A DNA stretch of 50,852 bases from an uncultured Verrucomicrobiota bacterium. Lineage in GTDB: Bacteria > Verrucomicrobiota > Kiritimatiellia > CAIVKH01. The stretch is from positions 1 to 50,852 of the forward strand of contig CALMYG010000032.1 of NCBI GenBank assembly GCA_937873455.1, in the 5' to 3' direction. Numbering within the stretch: position 1 is the stretch's first letter; the number at the start of each line of letters is the position of its first letter. The notes beneath the pieces were generated by a model. The model saw only the letters and a list, made by a program, of their open reading frames with translations. It did no database searches and was not told the DNA's origin. Below, piece by piece: positions 18,789 through 26,803 of this stretch. A program made the translations under genes and the position numbers.

Positions 18789-20462
18789 ATGCATCGAAAA
18801 GGCAAAATTACCGCGAAACTCTGCGACGGCCGCCACGTTACCTGCGCCTACGGCACCCCGGTGGAAGCGTTGCTGGAAAAAGACACCGACGAACACGGAC
18901 GGCACTATATCGGGGCCATGGTCAATAACATGGTCGTCACCCTGGAGTTTCTCCTTGAAGTTGATAGCGATGTTCGCTTTCTGACCTTTGCCGACTCCAA
19001 CGGCTGGCGCATTTACCGCGCGACGGCCTGCTTTCTCCTGGCCAAGGCGGTAAAAGACCTGTTTCCCGAAGCGCGCCTGACCATTGAACACTCGATGGGA
19101 ACCGGATTCTTTTGTTCCTTTGAGCAGGTCGGCCAGGAAGGCATTCATCAGGAACAACTCGACCAGATTCGCGCCCACCTCCACGCCGTGATCGACCGCA
19201 ACGCGCCCATCGAGCGGCGCAAAGTGGTCTACGCCGAAGCCGTGCAACATTTTGAAGCGCAGAAACAGGACGACAAGGTCAACTTGTTGAAATATCGCAA
19301 CCCGCCCAAGGTGGTGGTCTACACGTGCGAAGATTATACCGATCTCGCCCACGGCCCGCTCGCCCACACCAGCGGCGCCATCACGCACGTCGACCTGCTT
19401 CATGTCGCCCCGGGCTTCGTCATCCAGTTTCCCGACCGGAGCATTCCGCCGCGCATTCCGACCCTTCGCCCGCAACCCCAATTATTCCAGGTCTTCCAGG
19501 AACACAAGAAGTGGGGCCGCATTTTGGGGGTCAGCACGGTGGGCCGACTCAATGAAATCATCGCGGCGAAGGATAGCGCGGACTTCATTCGTATCGCCGA
19601 AGCCCTGCACGAGAAAAAAATCGCCAAGGTCGCCGACAAGGTCAAAGAAGAACGGGAACGCATAAAGTTCATTTTGATTGCCGGTCCTTCATCCTCCGGA
19701 AAAACCACCTTCGCCAAGCGCCTGAGCGTACAATTGCGCGTTAACGGTCTCAGCCCGGTCGCCATTTCCGTCGACAATTATTTCGTGGATCGCGACAAAA
19801 CCCCGCGCGATGAAAACGGCGACTTCGACTTTGAGCACATCGAAGCGATTGATCTCGCCCTGTTCAATCAACACCTCGCCGACCTCATCGAGGGCAAAAC
19901 CATCGACCTGCCCAAATTTAATTTTGAAAAAGGGCAAAAGGAATTTCCCGGCGATCACCTTCAACTGCGGGGCGACCAGGTGGTGATTCTGGAGGGCATT
20001 CACTGCCTCAACCCGCGCCTCACCGAGGCCATCGCCGCCGACAACAAATTCAAAATTTACATCAGCGCCCTCACCCAGTTGAACCTCGACTCCCACAACC
20101 GGATTGCCACCACCGATAACCGCCTCGTCCGGCGGCTGGTGCGCGACAACCAGTTCCGCGGCCATTCCGCCCTCACCACCATGAAAATGTGGCCAAGCGT
20201 GCGCCGAGGAGAAAAGGCCTGGATTTTCCCGTTCCAGGAAGAAGCGGATATCGCCTTCAACTCCGCGCTGGATTACGAACTTGCCGTACTGAAGCCGTTC
20301 GCCGAACCGCTGCTCGCCGAAGTGAAGCCGGACGACCCGCAATACGGCGAAGCCCGCCGGCTTCAGGACTTTCTCGGCAGCTTCCTCGGCATCCCGCACG
20401 ACCTCGTGCCGCCGACGTCCCTGCTCCGGGAATTCATCGGCAAAAGCAGTTTCCGGTATTAA
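18789..20462 (+). CDS. Nucleoside kinase: tRNA-synthetase-like N-terminus fused to uridine-kinase domain
   Basis: The protein is 557 aa from ATG 18789, which has AGGAAG upstream; the open frame extends further but has no support. Residues 1-70 are TGS-like, and about 70-240 resemble the second additional domain of threonyl-tRNA synthetase. A P-loop uridine kinase/phosphoribulokinase domain follows: AGPSSSGKTTFAKRL at about 297-311, SVDNYFVDRD, a LPKFNFEKGQ substrate loop, and VVILEGIHCLNP. This domain pair is a known family annotated as nucleoside kinase in several bacterial phyla. It probably phosphorylates a pyrimidine nucleoside with ATP or GTP; the N-terminal domains have no anticodon-binding partner here. 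It ends 15 nt from a convergent gene. Confidence 0.88.
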   Translation: MHRKGKITAKLCDGRHVTCAYGTPVEALLEKDTDEHGRHYIGAMVNNMVVTLEFLLEVDSDVRFLTFADSNGWRIYRATACFLLAKAVKDLFPEARLTIEHSMGTGFFCSFEQVGQEGIHQEQLDQIRAHLHAVIDRNAPIERRKVVYAEAVQHFEAQKQDDKVNLLKYRNPPKVVVYTCEDYTDLAHGPLAHTSGAITHVDLLHVAPGFVIQFPDRSIPPRIPTLRPQPQLFQVFQEHKKWGRILGVSTVGRLNEIIAAKDSADFIRIAEALHEKKIAKVADKVKEERERIKFILIAGPSSSGKTTFAKRLSVQLRVNGLSPVAISVDNYFVDRDKTPRDENGDFDFEHIEAIDLALFNQHLADLIEGKTIDLPKFNFEKGQKEFPGDHLQLRGDQVVILEGIHCLNPRLTEAIAADNKFKIYISALTQLNLDSHNRIATTDNRLVRRLVRDNQFRGHSALTTMKMWPSVRRGEKAWIFPFQEEADIAFNSALDYELAVLKPFAEPLLAEVKPDDPQYGEARRLQDFLGSFLGIPHDLVPPTSLLREFIGKSSFRY

Positions 20463-20477
20463 CGCATTCGGCCCGGT

Positions 20478-20909
20478 TCATTCCAAACAAACGGCGCCCC
20501 GGCGAACGGCAACCGGCTTTTCGGCGGTTTCGCGTTTCCATACCGCACGAATCTGGTAACACGACGGAGCATCGCAACGGTAATACAGGTCGTAAAAGTC
20601 CGCGCACTCAAGCTGCACGGTGTCGCCATCCATCACCCGCCACCGGTATTCGAGTTCACGGCCTTGCTCGTCCAGCATGACGACGATTTCGAGGTCGATC
20701 ACATCGCAATGCGGACCGGGGGCGGCGCGTGCTTGCAGCGCGAACGGGATGTGCTGTTCCAGCAGCCGCATCATGGCCTCATCGGGAGCGGAATCGCCGG
20801 GCGGGCGATGTAACCCGCCCGGCTCGTGTTGCCAACCCGCCCAACCGACCAGGGCCACGGCAAGAAGCAGGGCCACGGTTACGTTTCTTTTATGATGAAG
20901 ACGCCTCAT
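20478..20909 (-). CDS. Small membrane-anchored or exported protein, unknown function
   Basis: This is a 143 aa protein, started at ATG 20909 because GGAGA lies about 7 nt upstream; the frame upstream of this would overlap the previous gene. After RRLHHKR there is one hydrophobic segment (about residues 9-26) that could be a signal anchor or signal peptide. The remaining domain has paired cysteines (HCDV, LECADFYDLYYRCDAPSCY, AVCLE) that could form disulfides outside the cytoplasm. I recognise no family. It lies 14 nt after the Whirly-like gene in an ssb operon, which is an odd place for an exported protein. Confidence 0.6.
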   Translation of the reverse strand: MRRLHHKRNVTVALLLAVALVGWAGWQHEPGGLHRPPGDSAPDEAMMRLLEQHIPFALQARAAPGPHCDVIDLEIVVMLDEQGRELEYRWRVMDGDTVQLECADFYDLYYRCDAPSCYQIRAVWKRETAEKPVAVRRGAVCLE

Positions 20910-20923
20910 CGTTGGTTCTCCGT

Positions 20924-21535
20924 TCATGCGGCGATTGCCACGCTCCGCTCCCGCCGGGCCGCGCCTGGAAGCGATTGCTCCCGCTGCCAGGAAGAAAAGG
21001 TTACAAAGAACAACCCCGTCTGCAGCAGGCAACGCAGTCCGGCCGCCTCAACCGGGCTGAGGGTAATCCCCACCTTGCGAACGGCATCCGCACCATGGCG
21101 TTTCGCTGAAAGGGCGAGGTAGAACGACCCGTTTTCCTCGTTGCGGACAAAAGCAATGACCGTATTGCCGCTTCCGGTGGCATGGTAAATGCCGTTGCGC
21201 TCGCCACCAGCCCGGGGAAGGCGGCCCTCCAACACGGCAATCAGCTCGGCGACATCGAGAAAGCCCAGCTTGACTGTGATTTTATTGGCCCAGTCGAAGG
21301 TGGCCGGAACCACGCCGTTGCTGTCCCGTCGCGCCGGCGTTTTTTGCGCGGCCATTTCCAGAAAGAAGCAATTGTAACGCTCCGAGTCGTCGCGGTTGAC
21401 CCGCGGCTCCAGCCGCAGCGCGCTGCCCGCGCCCCGGCTGTTGGGATGATACAAGCCAAGGGAACGCCCCTTGAAATCGGTGCGCGGTTCCGGTCCGGTA
21501 ACGTCATCGTGTTCGCGTGTCGTTTGGTGTTGCAT
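20924..21535 (-). CDS. Uncharacterised ssb-linked protein, possibly Whirly/PC4-like ssDNA-binding
   Basis: A 203 aa protein starting 21 nt after ssb with AAGGAA upstream. No family is certain. The middle (about residues 45-165) alternates beta-strand-like segments: RYNCFFLEMAAQ, ITVKLGFLDVAELIAVLEG, NTVIAFVRNEENGSFYLAL, KVGITLSPVEAAGLRCLL. The last two resemble the PC4/Whirly pattern, in which strands carrying basic and aromatic residues are followed by an I-x-L-(S/T)-x-x-x-x-x-L helix that forms the ssDNA-binding dimer. Combined with its position behind ssb, a second single-strand-binding protein is my best guess. A PUR-alpha-like fold is an alternative. The C-terminal 30 residues are basic and probably disordered. 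Confidence 0.6.
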   Translation of the reverse strand: MQHQTTREHDDVTGPEPRTDFKGRSLGLYHPNSRGAGSALRLEPRVNRDDSERYNCFFLEMAAQKTPARRDSNGVVPATFDWANKITVKLGFLDVAELIAVLEGRLPRAGGERNGIYHATGSGNTVIAFVRNEENGSFYLALSAKRHGADAVRKVGITLSPVEAAGLRCLLQTGLFFVTFSSWQREQSLPGAARRERSVAIAA

Positions 21536-21556
21536 GATACGTTGTTTCCTTGATGG

Positions 21557-21955
21557 TTAAAAGGGTACGGATTCCGCGTTTTCTTCTTCCATGACTTCGA
21601 CGCTGCCCGGCTTGTCGGCATCAGCCGCCCGGCCAAGAAATTGAATGCGGGTAGCTTTGACGCGCAGCTTGGACCGCTTTTCACCGTTGTCGGTTTTCCA
21701 TTGGTCAAGCTGCAACTTGCCCTCGACCATAACGGGCGATCCCTTTTTGAGATACTGGGCACAGGTTTCCGCCTGACGGCCCCAGGCAATCACATCGACA
21801 AAGCAGGTTCGCTCGATGAGCTTGCCGTCCTTGTCCTTGTAGTTGTCGGATACGGCGAGGCCGAGATCGGACACCGCCATGCCGGTCGGGGTGGTTCGTT
21901 TTTCAGGGTCCCGGGTAAGGTTGCCCATCAGGATCGCGATATTCATGGAACTCAT
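21557..21955 (-). CDS. ssb: Single-stranded DNA-binding protein SSB
   Basis: A 132 aa OB-fold protein that coats ssDNA during replication and repair. Conserved positions include MGNLTRDPEKR, FVDVIAWGRQAETCAQYLKK, GSPVMVEGKLQ and SKLRVKATRIQFL. The acidic tail MEEENAESVPF keeps the terminal Pro-Phe that recruits partner proteins, but has ESV where DDI is usual. AAGGAG upstream selects the ATG at 21955. It heads a three-gene unit with the Whirly-like and small anchored proteins and is divergent from the sigma-like gene. Confidence 0.97.
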   Translation of the reverse strand: MSSMNIAILMGNLTRDPEKRTTPTGMAVSDLGLAVSDNYKDKDGKLIERTCFVDVIAWGRQAETCAQYLKKGSPVMVEGKLQLDQWKTDNGEKRSKLRVKATRIQFLGRAADADKPGSVEVMEEENAESVPF

Positions 21956-22050
21956 GGTTTTTCTCCTTCTGTGTTTTTGTTGTTGCTAATCTTCGTGAGC
22001 ACCTGCTCAACTTCATGATTCCATTCTCTTAAGGAAACGAGCGGGGCGGA

Positions 22051-22081
22051 TTTATAAAATTATTTTTTTCCGCATTCGCAA
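22051..22081 (-). promoter_or_regulatory. Promoter of the ssb operon
   Basis: Minus-strand TTGCGA (22076-22081) is followed after 17-19 bp by an AT-rich TTTATAAA block (22051-22058). The leader before the ssb ATG is about 90 nt with a good ribosome site. Two direct CGCAAC copies (22077-22082, 22092-22097) overlap the -35 area at 15 bp spacing and could be an operator shared with the divergent gene. Confidence 0.5.
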
Positions 22082-22132
22082 CCTGCTGTTACGCAACAAA
22101 ATAAAATTTTCGCTGTGTTTTAAAAAACCACC

Positions 22133-22954
22133 GTGAACACCGGGGACACGATTACGACGGAGGCGGCTTGGCGGGCTTGGAAAAAAGCTTGCGCGGCCGG
22201 TCTTTGCGACGACGCGACCGCCGGGATGCTTCGGGCATTTGGAGCATCGCGGTTTCGCGCCGCGTTGCGTCGGCTTGGCCACACGATCGGCCACTACGGG
22301 GTCGAATTGCAGGTTGCGGAGGCTGCGGACGCCTGGCATTTACTGGAAACCCAGGCTCGCGTCGGGGCCAACCGGGCAGGAAAACGTTACAAAGACTGGT
22401 TGTTTGAACGCGCGGATCGCACGGGCGATGGATGGACCGCCGCGGTGGAAGCAGGAGCATCCCTGCTGATGCGGGATGTGGTGCGGGAAACGTTGCGGCG
22501 CAATTACGCGCCAGCCTTCATGACCTCGCTGCAACGCCCGATCGCCGGCGATGATGTTCAACCCTCCGCGCTGGAGGATTTGCTGCCCGACCCGGTGGAC
22601 CCCTGCGACGCGCTATCCGAACGCGAGTGGCGTGCCCTGGCCGACCAACATGCCGCCGCCGTTTATCCCGGATTATCCTCGCGGCAACGAATCGCCATGT
22701 GGGGGCGTTCGCAGGGGTTGGCGTTGGACGATCCGCGCCTGCTGGATTGGACCCAGTCCAGCAAAAGTTTGTTGTATAAACAATACCTGGTTGGCGTGAA
22801 GTTTGTGGCCAGCCACATCGCGCGCAGCCATCCCGATGAACCGGCGGCAGCCCAACGCCACATGGCCCTGTACACCTTGGCGGCGTTGGAAAAAATACTT
22901 TCCGAGAAGATTTTTGTGGAAAAACGCGCGACTCGTTTCCTTAAGAAGATATGA
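22133..22954 (+). CDS. Sigma-70-like regulator candidate
   Basis: This is a 273 aa protein with a GTG start at 22133 and no Shine-Dalgarno. I do not recognise it with certainty. It is helical and rich in Arg and Trp. The segment YKDWLFERADRTGDGWTAAV followed by LMRDVVRETLRR (about residues 85-125) recalls sigma region 2. An acidic linker ALEDLLPDPVDPCDALSE follows, and then GLSSRQRIAMWGRSQGLALD with SSKSLLYKQYLVGVKF (about 180-225) recalls a region 4 helix-turn-helix. The next gene overlaps by ATGA, as in sigma/regulator pairs. The alternative is a helical DNA-binding or nucleic-acid-processing protein unrelated to sigma factors. It is divergent from ssb. Confidence 0.55.
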   Translation: MNTGDTITTEAAWRAWKKACAAGLCDDATAGMLRAFGASRFRAALRRLGHTIGHYGVELQVAEAADAWHLLETQARVGANRAGKRYKDWLFERADRTGDGWTAAVEAGASLLMRDVVRETLRRNYAPAFMTSLQRPIAGDDVQPSALEDLLPDPVDPCDALSEREWRALADQHAAAVYPGLSSRQRIAMWGRSQGLALDDPRLLDWTQSSKSLLYKQYLVGVKFVASHIARSHPDEPAAAQRHMALYTLAALEKILSEKIFVEKRATRFLKKI

Positions 22955-23685
22955 ACATGCCACCTTATAGGATTCGCGGCTCGGAGGAGAACGCGCGCAA
23001 ACGTCTGGCCGCCTGGTTGACGGAACGGCGGATTGACCAACGGTTACACGAAACGACGGACCCGCACCAACCGCCCCCCGCAAGCGCACTGCGCTACGAA
23101 CGCTCCGCGCCCGTGCGCGAGGCCTGCGTGCCGGGAGCGGTTATGATCCTCCGGCCCGCCAGCGACGTTTCGGCCGCCTGGGGTCCGGTTTATGTCTTGA
23201 TCATCAACCACCCGCATGACGGCCGGGTCAACGGAATCCCGTTCAGCCGTTACGCCACGCCGGCCGTCCCCGGGGAGTGGGCAACGGGATTGGCGTTGAA
23301 CCCGTTACGGGTGCTCTGCTTGTGGAATCAACGCTCCATGCCCATATCGGCGCTGCTGCCGGGCCGGGCCAAAACGTTGCCCCCAAAACGCATGGCCGAA
23401 TTGACACGCTTGATACAAGGCGGTTTCGCCGGACACGAACCTACCGCAACCACACACCGGCGTTTGGGTCCGCCGTTGATCCATCCCGCCGATCCGCGGT
23501 ACGATTATCTGATCGAGGAGCGCAAGCGGCTGGATGACCACCTCGCCGACCACGAAAAAGCCGCGCAGAACCCGGGCCGCCCGCCCGGACTGATCATGCT
23601 CGAAGGCGGAGGCGAGCGGGCGGAGTGGCTGTTGGCCGCCGAAGGCCGGCCCCGATACGGGTCGGATCATCCGCCTGGAGCATAA
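22951..23685 (+). CDS. Unrecognised companion of the sigma-like protein
   Basis: A soluble 244 aa protein with no signal peptide or membrane segment. Its start overlaps the upstream stop by ATGA, so the two are co-translated. The core (about residues 55-130) has a compact beta pattern: VREACVPGAVMILRP, GPVYVLIINHPHDG, FSRYATPAVPGEWATG and LRVLCLWNQRSMP. Later, RLGPPLIHPADPRYDYLIEE is distinctive, and the tail is charged. I know no biochemical function. The pairing suggests an anti-sigma or other protein-binding role, but this is inference from position alone. The 3' end overlaps the convergent pdeM gene by 19 nt. Confidence 0.6.
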   Translation: MNMPPYRIRGSEENARKRLAAWLTERRIDQRLHETTDPHQPPPASALRYERSAPVREACVPGAVMILRPASDVSAAWGPVYVLIINHPHDGRVNGIPFSRYATPAVPGEWATGLALNPLRVLCLWNQRSMPISALLPGRAKTLPPKRMAELTRLIQGGFAGHEPTATTHRRLGPPLIHPADPRYDYLIEERKRLDDHLADHEKAAQNPGRPPGLIMLEGGGERAEWLLAAEGRPRYGSDHPPGA

Positions 23686-24356
23686 TCATCCGGCCCGGGC
23701 TCATGGTTCGGTGCTTCGCCGACTTCCAACACGGAAGAATCCGTCACCGCAAAAATCCGCCGCCCGCGACCGGGCCAAACGGGATGACCGCCGGTAAACG
23801 ATCCGAACGCCGGCAACACGAGCTCGCGCGGGCGCAACACAAAACACGGCAACCGCTCGCGCGGTCCGCGACCATAACCAAGGCGAACGCATGGGTGCTG
23901 ATGCCCGCAAAAAACGAATCCGGTTTTCCGGGTGTCCGGTTCATGACGAAAAACCCATTCATGTTCTTCGATGCGGTCGCATTCCGATATCTTCCACGAC
24001 GCCGGTAAACGACCGGCGCCCCGGTCGTGATTTCCACGCACGAGCACAACCTCCACCCCGGCCTGGCGCGTGCGCCAGGCCGTCACATCACGCTCAACCT
24101 CCGGCGTCAGCGCATGGCGCGAATGGATCCAATCGCCCAGCACCACCAAGCGCCGCGCGGGCCGTGCCGCCAGCAAACGGCTGAGGCGCGCCAGATCATC
24201 GTGCCGCATGCCTGGCGGCACGGGAATCGCGTGGGCATGAAAATGGCTCTCTTTGCCCACATGAACATCCGCGACGAGCAGCGTACGCGTTGCTTCCAGC
24301 CAGGCGGCTTTTTCCGGCAACAATTCCACGAGATGACCGGCGATCGACACCTTCAT
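23667..24356 (-). CDS. pdeM: Ligase-associated metallophosphoesterase (MPE/PdeM)
   Basis: A 229 aa calcineurin-type phosphoesterase. Metal-binding motifs are all visible: DVHVGKESHFHAHAIPVP, GDWIHSRH, GNHDRGAG and GHQHPC. This set defines the nuclease that accompanies Lhr helicase and ATP-dependent ligase in bacterial repair clusters, where characterised homologues act as Mn-dependent DNA endonucleases. It is the last gene of the Exo-Lig-Lhr-MPE unit, and its start overlaps the Lhr stop by ATGA. It overlaps the convergent companion gene tail-to-tail. Confidence 0.93.
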   Translation of the reverse strand: MKVSIAGHLVELLPEKAAWLEATRTLLVADVHVGKESHFHAHAIPVPPGMRHDDLARLSRLLAARPARRLVVLGDWIHSRHALTPEVERDVTAWRTRQAGVEVVLVRGNHDRGAGRLPASWKISECDRIEEHEWVFRHEPDTRKTGFVFCGHQHPCVRLGYGRGPRERLPCFVLRPRELVLPAFGSFTGGHPVWPGRGRRIFAVTDSSVLEVGEAPNHEPGPDDYAPGG

Positions 24357-26803
24357 ACCGCCACGCCCTCGCGATCAGGCTGACGCCGCATCATGCGCGC
24401 CAGCAAACGGCGAACCCGGTCTTCCAAACTTTCCGAGGAAATACGGTGGCGCATACGATCCACGACCAACGGAAACGCCAGCGGCGAGAACACCGGCGTG
24501 GCAACCAGGCGCAACCGCGAAGCGCGCAGCATCGCCAGCGCATCGACCAACCGCCGCCACTCGAAAATATCCTCGCGCATTTCCCGCGCGGCCTGACCAA
24601 GAAGCGGATGGCCGGGTTCATACCGCGAAAACACATCAAACAACAATCCGCTGGAAATCTGCACGCTTTTGAAGGATTTACGCGCGCCGGGATACCCTTC
24701 AAAAATCAAACCGGCAATGCGCGCGATTTCCCGGAAGCGGCGGCGAATCATTTCGCCATCGTGGAGACAGGCCGCGATGTCCCGTTCGAGATCATCCTCG
24801 TGCCAGGCGGCGGCCAAGGCCTCCACGGTCCAGGCCGGATCCTCCGCCGCCAACAATTCAAACCCGTAGTCGTTGGCGGCGATGGCAAAGGTGATCGGTC
24901 GGGTACGACTGATCCGCCAGGCCAACAGCGCGGCAAGGCCCTCATGTACCGCGCGACCGGCGAATGGATAAACAAACACGTGAACGCCATCGCGCGAGGC
25001 CGTGGTTTCGGCAAGCACCTCCCCGGGACGGGGAAGTTGCGACAACGCCTGCTGTTGCTCCAGAACATCGCGAACCGCGGCCATCTCCTCATCGACCCAA
25101 CCCCCGCGCGCCGCCTCCTCCAGACGACCGCGCACCCGCGAAGCCAGTGCGCCGGACAAAGGAATACGCCCGCCCATCCAGCGCGGCACCAGCGGTTCTT
25201 TGGCGCGGTTCGGCGCGGCCCGAACGAACAACGTCGCGTCCACCAACCGCACCGCTTCCAGTATATGACCGCCGAGGGTAAACCGGTCGCCCTTTTTCAG
25301 GCGCGCGGCGAAGGCTTCTTCCACGGCGCCGATGCCGCCACCCCGCACATACGCCACCCGAACCGACGCGTCGGCGGCGATGGCCCCGATATGCATCCGG
25401 TGCCATTGGGCGACCCGGCGCTTGGTTACCCGGTAACACCCGTCGACCACGTCGACTTTCCGGAACTGCTCATAGGCGCCAAGCGCTGCGCCGCCGGACG
25501 TGATAAACGCCAGCGCCCACTTCCAGTCCGCCTCGGTTAACGACCGGTAACTCCAGGCGGTGCGGACTTCGCGCCACGCGTCTTCGGCGAAAAATCCGCC
25601 GCCCGCGGCCAGGGTGACCAGATGCTGTACCAGGATATCCAGCGGAGCGACCGGCGGCTCACACGGTTCAAGATCTCCAGCGGCGATCGCCGAGCGCGCG
25701 GCGGAAAATTCAATCAATTCAAAGGCGTGGGTCGGTACGCATACGATGCGCGGCGTGCGCCCCGGTTGATGGCCGCTGCGTCCCGCGCGCTGGATCAACC
25801 GGGCAACCCCTTTCGGGCTGCCGACCTGAAACACCGTATCCACCGGCGCAAAATCCACGCCGAGGTCCAGGCTGGAGGTGCACACGACGCAGCGCACCGC
25901 GCCGGTATCGAGCGCTTGCTCCACCCAGCGGCGGGCTTCGCGATCAAGCGATCCGTGGTGCAAGGCGATGCTGCCGGCCCAATCCGGACGGGCGGTCAAC
26001 AACGCCTGATACCATTGTTCGGACTGCGCACGGGTATTGGTGAACAGCAGGCTGGTGGCGGCGAGCTCCATTTCGGCGATTACAGCATCGAGCAAGCGCA
26101 ACCCCAAATGCCCGGCCCACGGAAAGCGCTCCATGCTTGCCGGGCGGATCGTGACCAGCTCCAGATCGCGGCGCTCCGGGCCACGCACAACAACCGGATC
26201 GGCGTCGGAACCCAGCAGCGCCAAGGCCGCCCGCTCCGGATCACGCACCGTGGCGGACACCCCCCACACGCGCGCATCCGGTCGCAACGCACGCAACCGG
26301 GCGAGTGCCAACTGGGTCAACACGCCCCGTTTATTGCCCACCAATTCGTGCCACTCATCCACCACCACGCCTTGAAGCGTCGCCAGCCGCTCCGGATGCT
26401 CCGGTCGGGAAAATTGCAGGCACAGGCTTTCCGGCGTGGTAATCAACACCGTGGGCCATTGCTTGGCCTGTCGCGCGCGCACCCGGTTTTCCGTATCGCC
26501 CGTTCGCGTTTCAACCGTCCATGCGAGACCCAACTCCTGAAGCGTTCGCCGCACATTGCGCTCAAGATCGGCGGCGAGGGCGCGCATGGGGGTGATCCAG
26601 AGGAGGGGATGCGAAATGTCCGCGCGGTCCCCGTGAACCAAAACCGGCCCCAGAAGCGCGGCCAAGGTTTTGCCGGTTCCGGTGGCGCTGATCAGTAATC
26701 CGCTGCGGCCCTGTTGGTACGCCGACCATGCTTCGCGTTGAAACGCGAGAGGCGTCCAACCTCGCCCGGCGAACCAGTCCTCAACACGCGTTATCGTGCT
26801 CAT
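24353..26803 (-). CDS. lhr: Ligase-associated DEXH-box helicase (Lhr-core)
   Basis: This 816 aa superfamily 2 helicase translocates 3'-to-5' on ssDNA in characterised homologues. Motifs: SATGTGKTLAALLGP (I, about residues 40-54), TPMRALAAD (Ia), TTPESL, VVVDEWHELVGNKRG (II, DEWH rather than DEAH), WGVSATV (III), TSSLDLGVDFAPVD and QRAGRSGHQPG (V and VI). The length matches Lhr-core without the long C-terminal extension of E. coli Lhr. The C-terminal winged-helix and beta-barrel region is present. ATGA overlaps on both sides couple it to the ligase and to pdeM. Confidence 0.95.
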   Translation of the reverse strand: MSTITRVEDWFAGRGWTPLAFQREAWSAYQQGRSGLLISATGTGKTLAALLGPVLVHGDRADISHPLLWITPMRALAADLERNVRRTLQELGLAWTVETRTGDTENRVRARQAKQWPTVLITTPESLCLQFSRPEHPERLATLQGVVVDEWHELVGNKRGVLTQLALARLRALRPDARVWGVSATVRDPERAALALLGSDADPVVVRGPERRDLELVTIRPASMERFPWAGHLGLRLLDAVIAEMELAATSLLFTNTRAQSEQWYQALLTARPDWAGSIALHHGSLDREARRWVEQALDTGAVRCVVCTSSLDLGVDFAPVDTVFQVGSPKGVARLIQRAGRSGHQPGRTPRIVCVPTHAFELIEFSAARSAIAAGDLEPCEPPVAPLDILVQHLVTLAAGGGFFAEDAWREVRTAWSYRSLTEADWKWALAFITSGGAALGAYEQFRKVDVVDGCYRVTKRRVAQWHRMHIGAIAADASVRVAYVRGGGIGAVEEAFAARLKKGDRFTLGGHILEAVRLVDATLFVRAAPNRAKEPLVPRWMGGRIPLSGALASRVRGRLEEAARGGWVDEEMAAVRDVLEQQQALSQLPRPGEVLAETTASRDGVHVFVYPFAGRAVHEGLAALLAWRISRTRPITFAIAANDYGFELLAAEDPAWTVEALAAAWHEDDLERDIAACLHDGEMIRRRFREIARIAGLIFEGYPGARKSFKSVQISSGLLFDVFSRYEPGHPLLGQAAREMREDIFEWRRLVDALAMLRASRLRLVATPVFSPLAFPLVVDRMRHRISSESLEDRVRRLLARMMRRQPDREGVAV

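Noticed and set aside
24290..25540. 416-codon plus-strand frame opposite the Lhr helicase
   Set aside because: Antisense shadow; the helicase motifs on the other strand are complete.
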